From Acidobacteriota bacterium (lineage in GTDB: Bacteria > Acidobacteriota > Polarisedimenticolia > J045): a stretch of 38,085 bases of DNA. The DNA lies in the NCBI GenBank assembly GCA_003695625.1, contig RFIB01000069.1:1-38085 (forward strand), written 5' to 3'. The notes below the pieces were generated by a model, which saw nothing but the letters and a program-made list of their open reading frames with translations, was not told the DNA's origin and did no database searches. Of this stretch, positions 28,324-35,666 are shown in pieces. Numbering within the stretch: position 1 is the first letter of the stretch; the number at the start of each line of letters is the position of its first letter. The position numbers were made by a program, and so were the translations under genes.

Positions 28324-28425
28324 GGGACTCGCCGGACCTGCGGCACACCCGGTGATCCGCTTACCGCTGCTCCCTTCCGGGCCTGACGGGGTTCACGGGA
28401 CCGGGTCGCACAGGAGCGAGCCCCG
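28324..28425 (-). ncRNA. ffs: Bacterial signal recognition particle RNA (small, 4.5S type)
   Basis: Minus strand GGGGCTCGCTCCTGTGCGACCCGGTCCCGTGAACCCCGTCAGGCCCGGAAGGGAGCAGCGGTAAGCGG...GGCGAGTCCC: conserved GTCAGGCCCGGAAGGGAGCAGC apical domain and paired ends. Confidence 0.95.
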
Positions 28426-28468
28426 CATTTCATCTCGCGCCGGAGCTCCGCACGGTGTGCGCGCTCCG

Positions 28469-28558
<90 letters not shown>

Positions 28559-28608
28559 GTGGCGACCCGCGATTATGCCAGCGCGCCGCGGGGCCGGGCC
28601 ACAGCGCG

Positions 28609-29076
28609 TCAGCGCCGCGCACGGAAGAACGACCGCAGCAGCGCAGCGGACTCCTCGGCGAGCAGCCCGCCCTCGATCGCGAACGCGTGATTGAGCCCGA
28701 GGTCGGCCGCGGTCCGGTCGGCAAACAGCCGCGTCGCTCCGACCTTGGGGTCCGGCGCGCCGAAGACGAGCCGGTCGATCCGCGCGTGGACCATCGCGCC
28801 GAGGCACATCAGGCACGGCTCGAGCGTGACGTAGAGCGTCGTGCCGGGCAGGCGCGGAGCGCCGAGAGCACGCGCCGCCTCGCGCAGCGCGAGCATCTCG
28901 GCATGCGCGGTCGGGTCGGTCCGGCCGAGCGGCGCGTTGTGCGCCACGCAGACGAGGCGCCGGTCCCGGGCCACCACGGCGCCGATCGGCACCTCGCCCG
29001 CGGCGACCGCGGCGCGGGCGGCGTCGAGCGCACGCCGCATCATCTCGAGGTCGAACGCGGAATCGGGGGCTGTCAC
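28609..29076 (-). CDS. tadA: tRNA(adenine34) deaminase
   Basis: MMRRALDAARAAVAAGEVPIGAVVARD...DPTAHAEMLALREAAR...LYVTLEPCLMCLGAMVHARIDRLVFGAPDPKVGA. Confidence 0.95.
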   Translation of the reverse strand: MTAPDSAFDLEMMRRALDAARAAVAAGEVPIGAVVARDRRLVCVAHNAPLGRTDPTAHAEMLALREAARALGAPRLPGTTLYVTLEPCLMCLGAMVHARIDRLVFGAPDPKVGATRLFADRTAADLGLNHAFAIEGGLLAEESAALLRSFFRARR

Positions 29077-29091
29077 GATCGGATCGGCGGA

Positions 29092-29168
29092 TGGCGCACC
29101 CGCAGGGATTCGAACCCCGAACCTCCTGATCCGTAGTCAGGTGCTCTATCCAATTGAGCTACGGGTGC
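29092..29168 (-). tRNA. tRNA-Arg (anticodon ACG), CCA encoded
   Basis: GCACCCGTAGCTCAATTGGATAGAGCACCTGACTACGGATCAGGAGGTTCGGGGTTCGAATCCCTGCGGGTGCGCCA. Confidence 0.97.
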
Positions 29169-29258
29169 CCTCGGAAGCGAGCGCAGATGGTAGCCCGCAC
29201 CCCCGGACCGGTCAAGAAAACGGCGCGGAGCGGACCGTGCCGGCGCGAAGACGCACGA

Positions 29259-29286
29259 ACGCCGAGGCTCGTGCGAACCTCGGCGT
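29259..29286 (-). terminator. Hairpin downstream of precursor-like peptide gene, possible terminator
   Basis: ACGCCGAGG(29259-29267)-10 nt loop-CCTCGGCGT(29278-29286); no strong U-tract. Confidence 0.45.
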
Positions 29287-29323
29287 CCTGTGGCCGGATC
29301 GCGCCGGCGGGCTCGGGCGGCCC

Positions 29324-29530
29324 TCAGCGCAGTCCGGGGAACAACCTGTGACCGCGCCCGATGCCGGAGCGCCGGCCGGGGCCGGTGCCCCCGCCGTAAC
29401 CCTGCGCCGGCCCGAGCACCTGCTGGAGCTGTTCCGGGGTGAAGGTCTGGACCTCGGGGGCCTGGTAGCCCTCCCGGTCCTCCGTCTCGGCCCTGGCCTC
29501 GAGCACCTCCGGCCGATTTCCGTCGGTCAT
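29324..29530 (-). CDS. Small precursor-like peptide (68 aa; RiPP-precursor-like architecture)
   Basis: RBS GGAGGG 6 nt before ATG; MTDGNRPEVLEARAETEDREGYQAPEVQTFTPEQLQQVLGPAQGYGGGTGPGRRSGIGRGHRLFPGLR: acidic leader-like N-term, Gly/Arg-rich C-term, adjacent PqqD-like gene. Confidence 0.65.
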   Translation of the reverse strand: MTDGNRPEVLEARAETEDREGYQAPEVQTFTPEQLQQVLGPAQGYGGGTGPGRRSGIGRGHRLFPGLR

Positions 29531-29578
29531 CGTCTTCCCTCCGATGTCCGGGGCTGACATCGCACCGCGACGGCTATG

Positions 29579-29607
29579 CATATACGGCGGCCCCGCCCCC
29601 CCGGCAA
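29579..29607 (-). promoter_or_regulatory. Candidate sigma-70-type promoter for the small peptide gene
   Basis: Minus strand TTGCCG-17 nt-TATATG; predicted TSS ~42 nt before the ATG at 29530. Confidence 0.55.
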
Positions 29608-29636
29608 GGTTTACCGGCGCGAAAATCACCGCTCGT

Positions 29637-29927
29637 TCAGTCGGCGCCGGCCGGCTCCGCGGCCAGGACGATCAGGCCGTTCTCGCTGAATGTCCGCAGC
29701 GTCCGCTCGACGTCGTCGCGGATCCGCCCCGGATCGACCGAGGGGTAGTGCCGGGCCACCTCCCGGGCGATCCCGCCGGCGTCGTGGGCGCCGTCGCACA
29801 ACTGCCAGACCAGCCGCGCGGTCGGATTCAGCAGGTGGTAGAGCCGGCGCTCCTCGTCGTAGACGAGCAGCTCGGAGCCGAGTTCCTCGGCCTTGAGGGT
29901 CAGCTTCGTCCTCGGATACCCGCCCAC
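29637..29927 (-). CDS. PqqD-like (RiPP recognition element) protein
   Basis: GTG start with GGAG RBS; LTLKAEELGSELLVYDEERRLYHLLNPTARLVWQLCDGAHDAGGIAREVARHYPSVDPGRIRDDVERTLRTFSENGLI matches the PqqD fold pattern (LN.TA..VW.LCDG). Confidence 0.82.
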   Translation of the reverse strand: MGGYPRTKLTLKAEELGSELLVYDEERRLYHLLNPTARLVWQLCDGAHDAGGIAREVARHYPSVDPGRIRDDVERTLRTFSENGLIVLAAEPAGAD

Positions 29928-30368
29928 CGAAGGTCTCCAGGGCGAGCGCGTCCGCCCGCCGGCTGCGCGTGATCGCCCGCACGGCCCGCGATCACCGGCT
30001 CCTCCCCGCGCGCCAGTATACCCGAGCCGTCCGCCGGCCGGACGCGCCGGACACCCGCGGCGGCGCGGAGTGTTCAGCATCCGACACGCCGCGCCGGCCC
30101 CGTCGGGGCGGTGGCGGGCGCCCTGCGGGCCGGCTCGGGCGCGACCTGCGCGCCGATCCGGGGTGGCCGGGGCTCGCCGGGCCGCGCAAGTCCAAGCGGA
30201 CCCGCGCTTTTCGTGGCGCGTTCGGGCGGACCCGGTATCTTTCCGCGCGGGCTCGGCCAGGGGAGGGCCAGGAGTCGACGTCGGGAAATCGAGCATGGCA
30301 GGGACCCGCCTGTGCTCGTTTTCGGACACTACGGAACAATCCGAGACAAATTCGGCCGCCTATGGCGC

Positions 30369-30397
30369 TTGACAAGGACCGTCCGACGCCGTAGCCA
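30369..30397 (+). promoter_or_regulatory. Weak candidate promoter for the EPS operon
   Basis: TTGACA (30369-30374), 17-nt spacer, TAGCCA; -10 match is poor. Confidence 0.3.
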
Positions 30398-30483
30398 TCC
30401 CCCTTGGAGGCGTCTGGCGGGACGCCGCGCAGGGCGGGCGGTCAGGTGCGCGTTCCGGGATCGGGGCGCGCCGAAGGAAGGCC

Positions 30484-31086
30484 ATGATCAGGACGGGAAT
30501 CTCGTCCGCAGGACGGTGGTGCCGGATCGCCGCCGGACTCGCTGTTCTCCTCGCTACGGTCGCGTCGCCGGCCCCGGCCCAGGAGGCCGAGGTGCTCGAG
30601 CGGCGTCCGCCGTTCCGGGTCGGCATCGCCGACGTGCTCGAGGTGTTCGTCTTCGAGGACGGCACGCGCGAGGAGTGTCTCGTCCGGCCGGACGGGATGA
30701 TCTCGCTCCCGCTCGCCGGAGCCATCCGCGCCGCCGGCCGCACGCCGGAGGAGATCGCCGAGGGGATCGCCCAGCGGCTCGGCAAGTACTACGAGAACCC
30801 GACCGTGTCGGTGAAGGTGCGGGAGATCAACTCGTACCGCGTCTACATTCTCGGCAAGGTCGGCAGCCAGATGATGATCTCGTCGGTCGCGCCGATCCGC
30901 CTGCTCCAGGCGCTGGCGATCGCCGGTGGTCCGGACGAGTTCGCGTCCGGCCGCGCGATCGTGCTGCGCGAGAAGCCGGAGGGCGGACAGGAGCGGTTCG
31001 AGATCAACTACGAGAAGATTCTCAAGGGCTCCGCGCCGGACCAGAACATCTGGCTCCAGCCGAACGACCTGGTGGTGGTCCGGTGA
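30484..31086 (+). CDS. Polysaccharide export protein (Wza family, Poly_export + SLBB)
   Basis: Signal peptide; FRVGIADVLEVFVFEDGTREECLVRPDGMISLPLAGAIRAAGRTPEEIAEGIAQRLGKYYENPTVSVKV..YRVYILGKVG. Confidence 0.93.
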   Translation: MIRTGISSAGRWCRIAAGLAVLLATVASPAPAQEAEVLERRPPFRVGIADVLEVFVFEDGTREECLVRPDGMISLPLAGAIRAAGRTPEEIAEGIAQRLGKYYENPTVSVKVREINSYRVYILGKVGSQMMISSVAPIRLLQALAIAGGPDEFASGRAIVLREKPEGGQERFEINYEKILKGSAPDQNIWLQPNDLVVVR

Positions 31087-32306
31087 TCGGCCGTGCCCCG
31101 CGGTGCGGCTTCGCGGCCGCCGCGATCCTGCTTGCGTCGGCGTCCGGACCGGCATCGGCGGCCGCATGGCGGTTCGAGCCGGTCGTCGACGTGCGCGTCG
31201 AGCGCACCGACAACGTCCAGCTCGACGACCCGCGCATCACCGACGGCGAGTCGGCGACGATCCTGCGCACCGGCGTCCGGCTGAGCGTCGAGCGCGAGAC
31301 GCCGCGGTCGTCGTGGTCGCTGGCCTGGCGCCCGGTGCGCGAGACCTACGACGGGTTCTCCCAGTACGACAACACCGCGCATGCCGCGACGCTCGGCTGG
31401 TCGTGGCAGGCGTCGCGGCGCGCGAGCTGGTCGCTTGCCGGCACCTGGACGCGGACCGAGCGGGCGCGCGTCTCGCTCGACGAGGGATCCGAGCTGATCG
31501 ACGTGATCGACGTCGGCGTGGTGCGGACGACGACCTGGTCGGGCCGCCTGCAGGGCCTGCTGACCGGCGGGCCGCGCAACCGGTTCGTGGTCGCCGCGGA
31601 CACCTTCGGGACGAGCTACGCGAGCGACGCGCCCGGTTTCGCCGCGCTCGACGACGCGCGGACGACCGGCGCCGAGCTGGCGTGGGAGACCGATCTCGGC
31701 CCGCGGACGGTCGGCGGACTCTCGGTGCGCGCGAGCCGCATCGACGAGGGCCGGCGCGGCGAGTACGACACGCGCACGGTGCTCGTCGGATTCCGTTTCG
31801 GCGCGGTCGAGCGCCTGCAGGTGACGCTCGCCGCGGGGGTGACGGCGACCGACGTGCGCGATCCGGGCGTGTTTGCCGCCATCGACGTGCCGAACACCGA
31901 GACCGGGCGGATCGTGCTCGCGCGCCGGATCGGCGCGCGCACGACGCTCGCCGCCGGCGTGGCGCGCTCGGTCGACTCGTCGCGCGGGGTCGGCGGCGTG
32001 TCGGTCAACGACCGCGCCTACCTGCGCCTGTCGCGCGACCTCGGTCCGCGCCACACGATCGCCGCCGCGATCAACTGGACCGACCGCGATCCGGTCGAGG
32101 ACGACCCGCTGACCGGCGTCGACCGCGGGCTGCGCACCGCGGGCTACCGGCTCGAGTGGGCGGCGCGGCTCGGCCGCCGCTGGGCGCTGGTGCTCGCCGG
32201 CGACCGCATCGACCAGAGTGCGGCCACGGAGGGAGCGGTCCCCGAGATCGACCGCACGATCTGGTCGCTCGGACTCCGCTGGAGCCCGCTGGCTCCGGCG
32301 CGCTGA
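31083..32306 (+). CDS. Outer-membrane beta-barrel protein of the EPS locus
   Basis: GTG start overlapping wza stop; signal peptide; FEPVVDVRVERTDNVQLDD...; repetitive amphipathic strands. Confidence 0.8.
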   Translation: MIGRAPRCGFAAAAILLASASGPASAAAWRFEPVVDVRVERTDNVQLDDPRITDGESATILRTGVRLSVERETPRSSWSLAWRPVRETYDGFSQYDNTAHAATLGWSWQASRRASWSLAGTWTRTERARVSLDEGSELIDVIDVGVVRTTTWSGRLQGLLTGGPRNRFVVAADTFGTSYASDAPGFAALDDARTTGAELAWETDLGPRTVGGLSVRASRIDEGRRGEYDTRTVLVGFRFGAVERLQVTLAAGVTATDVRDPGVFAAIDVPNTETGRIVLARRIGARTTLAAGVARSVDSSRGVGGVSVNDRAYLRLSRDLGPRHTIAAAINWTDRDPVEDDPLTGVDRGLRTAGYRLEWAARLGRRWALVLAGDRIDQSAATEGAVPEIDRTIWSLGLRWSPLAPAR

Positions 32307-32333
32307 CTGGCGCCGCGAGCACACGCGAACGCG

Positions 32334-33794
32334 ATGCAGCAGAACCCGCTCATCAAGGAATACCTCGACATCGCCTTCCGCCGGAAGTGGTGGATCGTCG
32401 TGCCGACGCTGCTCGGGATGCTGTTCTCGACCGCGCTCTACTTCCGGGTCGAGAAGCTCTACATGGCGGAGACGCGCGTCCGCACGAGCCCGCAGGAGAT
32501 CTCGGAGCGCCTGCTGCAGCCGATCGTCGAATCCGACGCGCAGCAGCTCGTCACGTCGATCACCGCCGAGATCACCTCCGAGGAGTACGTCCAGGAAGTC
32601 GACGAGGAGCTGCACCTGGTCGGCTCGCCCGGCGGTCCGCGCGATCTGACCGAGCTGGCGCGGTGGCTCGACCGCGCGATCCGGCTCGAGCCGAACCCGC
32701 GCAACCAGTTCTTCGACCTCAAGGTGAGCTGGAACGATCCCAAGCTGGCCGCGGCGATCGCCAACAAGCTGGCGCAGATCTACATCGACCGCTACTCCGA
32801 GATCCGCCATGAACTCGCCTCCGGCACCCTCGACCAGCTCCGCAAGCACCGGCAGGAGGTCGAGGACCGGCTGCGGGAGGTGCGCGAGCGGATCGAGAAG
32901 TTCCGCAGCGAGCACAAGTACGAGCTGGCGTCGTACCAGGACGAGAACCGGCTCCAGTTCGACAACAACATGCGCGAGATCGAGCGCCTCGCGCAGCTCA
33001 ATCGCGACCTGCGCGGGCAGATCGAGGACATCGACCTCCGGCTGCGCGCCGGCCTGCCGGCCGCGGGCGGCGGGGGCGCCGCGATCGATCCACGCCTCGC
33101 GCGGCTCGAGTCGCTGCGGACCCAGTACAACGAGCGCCGTGCCCAGGGACTCAAGGACGACCATCCGGAGGTCCAGGCGCTGCTCGACCAGATCCGCGCG
33201 CTGGAGCGCGAGATCGGCGTCCCGTCCGGGGAGGAGGAGGGCGCCGCCGAGCCCGGCCTGTCGCCCGCCGCGCTCGACCGGATCCAGCTCGAGCGCCAGA
33301 AGCAGCGCCTGCTCGAGGAGATCCGCATCAACGAGGGCAAGATCGCCGCGCTCCAGGCCGAGAACGAGGTCATCCGCCGGCGCCAGGAGCGCACCCCGGA
33401 CAACCAGATCCAGCTCGACAACATGCTGCAGCTCGAGGCCCAGCTCCAGCAGGAATACGACGACGCCCGCTCCCGCGAGCTGCGGGCGCAGACCGGCGAG
33501 ATGGTCGAGGAACTCGGCCGCGGCGAGAAGTTCGACGTGCTCAAGTACGCGCGCCCGCCGGGCGAGCCGTACTGGCCCGACTTCAAGCTGTTCCTGCTGA
33601 TGGGCCTTGCCGTCGGGCTCGGTCTGGGCGTCAGCGTCGTGCTGCTGCTCGAGGTGTTCGACCAGTCGTTCAAGAGCGAAGAGCAGCTCGCCGCGGCGAT
33701 CGACCTGCCGATCCTCGCGGTGATTCCGGATCTCAACCGCGTTGCCGACCAGAAGACGCGCCGCCGCACCGCGCGCGACCGGAGGGCATCGTGA
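32334..33794 (+). CDS. Chain-length determinant protein (Wzz/GNVR family)
   Basis: N-terminal and C-terminal TM segments flanking long coiled coil; KEYLDIAFRRKWWIVVPTLLGMLFSTALYF...LFLLMGLAVGLGLGVSVVLLLEVFDQSFKSEEQLAAAIDLPILAVIP. Confidence 0.93.
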   Translation: MQQNPLIKEYLDIAFRRKWWIVVPTLLGMLFSTALYFRVEKLYMAETRVRTSPQEISERLLQPIVESDAQQLVTSITAEITSEEYVQEVDEELHLVGSPGGPRDLTELARWLDRAIRLEPNPRNQFFDLKVSWNDPKLAAAIANKLAQIYIDRYSEIRHELASGTLDQLRKHRQEVEDRLREVRERIEKFRSEHKYELASYQDENRLQFDNNMREIERLAQLNRDLRGQIEDIDLRLRAGLPAAGGGGAAIDPRLARLESLRTQYNERRAQGLKDDHPEVQALLDQIRALEREIGVPSGEEEGAAEPGLSPAALDRIQLERQKQRLLEEIRINEGKIAALQAENEVIRRRQERTPDNQIQLDNMLQLEAQLQQEYDDARSRELRAQTGEMVEELGRGEKFDVLKYARPPGEPYWPDFKLFLLMGLAVGLGLGVSVVLLLEVFDQSFKSEEQLAAAIDLPILAVIPDLNRVADQKTRRRTARDRRAS

Positions 33795-34603
33795 TCCGCC
33801 GCCGCGGTCGCGAACCGGCGGCGGAGGCCGACCGCCGCGGTCCGTCGACGGGCGCGGTGCGGCCGGCCGGGGGCTCGCGGCGCGTGCCGCGCGACCTGGC
33901 GCCGAATCCGCTGCTGCTGCCGATCGTCGATCCGCGCTCGCCGGTCACCGAGCGCTACCGCCGGATGACGACCCACATCGAACACCTCGGCGCGCGGGAC
34001 GATCACCCGTACCGGATGATCGTGATCACCTCGAGCCGCGAGGCCGAGGGCAAGACGCTGACCTCGATGAACCTCTCGCTGGTGCTCGCCGAGGATCGCG
34101 ACCGCAAGGTCGTGCTGGTCGACTGCGACCTGCACCGGCCGCGCGTGCACCACTTCCTGCTCAGCAAGCCGCGCATCGGCTGGATGGACGTGTTCGAGGA
34201 CCGCGCCGAACTCGACGCGGCCATCGTCAGTCTCAACCAGAGCCGGCTCAAGCTGCTGCCTGCGGGGCGTCCGCCGGACAAGCCTGCCGAGGTGATCCGC
34301 TCCGAGCGGTTCCGCCGCCTGCTGCGCCAGCTTCGCGACCGGTTCGACGCCGTGATCCTCGACGCGCCGCCGCTGATGCGGTTCGTCGACGCCAACATCC
34401 TCAACTCGCATGCCGACGGGCTCGTGTTCGTGATCCGTGCCGGGCTGACCTCGCGCCAGATCGTGCGCAAGGCGCTGGCCCAGATCACGACCGGCCGCGT
34501 GATCGGCGCCGTGCTCAACGACGTGCGCTACTCGCTCGTCGATCGGTACTACTACCGCTACGACGAGTACGGCGGGAGCTACTACGACCGTGACGAGCGC
34601 TGA
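33791..34603 (+). CDS. CpsD/CapB-type tyrosine-protein kinase (BY-kinase), stand-alone
   Basis: MIVITSSREAEGKTLTSMNLSLVLAEDRDRKVVLVDCDLHRPRVH (Walker A/A'), VILDAPP (Walker B), C-terminal Tyr cluster YYYRYDEYGGSYYDRDER. Confidence 0.92.
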   Translation: MIRRRGREPAAEADRRGPSTGAVRPAGGSRRVPRDLAPNPLLLPIVDPRSPVTERYRRMTTHIEHLGARDDHPYRMIVITSSREAEGKTLTSMNLSLVLAEDRDRKVVLVDCDLHRPRVHHFLLSKPRIGWMDVFEDRAELDAAIVSLNQSRLKLLPAGRPPDKPAEVIRSERFRRLLRQLRDRFDAVILDAPPLMRFVDANILNSHADGLVFVIRAGLTSRQIVRKALAQITTGRVIGAVLNDVRYSLVDRYYYRYDEYGGSYYDRDER

Positions 34604-35666
34604 CAGCGGCTGGAACGGCGTGCGTGTCGTCGCCCTCGGCGGCGGCACGGGGCTTCCCGTCGTGCTGCGGGGGCTCAAGGCGGAGCTGTTCCGCGGTGGC
34701 GGCCCGGTCGACCGCTCGCGACTGACCGCGGTCGTCACGGTGACCGACGACGGCGGATCGTCCGGCCGGCTGCGGCGCGAGCTGGACATGCTCCCCCCCG
34801 GCGACATCCGCAACTGCCTCGTTGCGCTGTCCCACGAGCGCCCGCTCGTCGCGCGGCTGTTCCAGGCGCGCTACCGCGCCGGGGAGACGCTCGAGGGCCA
34901 TTCCTGCGGCAACCTCGTGCTCGCCGCGCTGGCCCAGGAGGAGGGCGGCTCGTTCCTCGACGCGATCGAGGTCGCCTCCGCCGTGCTCAACGTGCGCGGC
35001 CGCGTCCTGCCGCTGACGCTCGAGCCGTGCCGGCTGGTCGCCCGCCTGGCCGACGGCGCCGAGCTGGCCGGCGAGTCGGCGATCGCCGGACGCGGGGGCC
35101 GCATCGAGCGCCTGCGCGTCGATCCGCCCGACATCCCGCCGACCCCCGGCGTCGTCGAGGCGATCGAGTCGGCCGACATCGTCGTGCTCGGTCCGGGCAG
35201 CCTGTTCTCGAGCCTGGTGCCCAACGTGCTCGTTCCCGAGGTCGTCGGCGCGCTGGGACGGACGCGCGCGTTCCGCGTGCTCGTGCTCAACGCGATGACC
35301 GAGCAGGGCGAGACCGGCGGACTGACCGCGGCGGGCCATGCGCGCGCGGTGATCGAGCACGCCGGGTTCCCGGTGCTCGACGCCGTGCTCGTCGCCAATG
35401 ACGCCATCCCCGCCGAGGTGATCGAACGCTACCGCGCCGAGGGGGCCGGCCGCATCGAGCCCGACGACCCGGAGCTCGAGACGCTGGTGCCGATGGTGAT
35501 CCGCGCCTCGGTGCTGCAGGCAGGGCCGAAGGTGCGCCACGATGCGCTGCTGACGGCGCGGACGATCCTGCGCGCCCACCGCGTCTGGCGTCGTCGCGGG
35601 CGGATTGCCGAGCCCGAGCGGCTGCGGCCGCGGCGCCGCGCCGTGGTGCGAGGGCCTCGCCGATGA
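34590..35666 (+). CDS. yvcK: YvcK/CofD-family (gluconeogenesis factor-like) protein
   Basis: VVALGGGTGLPVVLRGLK...LTAVVTVTDDGGSSGRLRRELDMLPPGDIRNCLVALS...VLGPGSLFSSLVPNVLVPEV; GTG start. Confidence 0.93.
   Translation: MTSADSGWNGVRVVALGGGTGLPVVLRGLKAELFRGGGPVDRSRLTAVVTVTDDGGSSGRLRRELDMLPPGDIRNCLVALSHERPLVARLFQARYRAGETLEGHSCGNLVLAALAQEEGGSFLDAIEVASAVLNVRGRVLPLTLEPCRLVARLADGAELAGESAIAGRGGRIERLRVDPPDIPPTPGVVEAIESADIVVLGPGSLFSSLVPNVLVPEVVGALGRTRAFRVLVLNAMTEQGETGGLTAAGHARAVIEHAGFPVLDAVLVANDAIPAEVIERYRAEGAGRIEPDDPELETLVPMVIRASVLQAGPKVRHDALLTARTILRAHRVWRRRGRIAEPERLRPRRRAVVRGPRR

Noticed and set aside
30230-30480. c-di-GMP (GEMM) riboswitch upstream of EPS operon
   Set aside because: The conserved GEMM core elements are not visible in the leader; only a weak TTGACA-type promoter is supportable.
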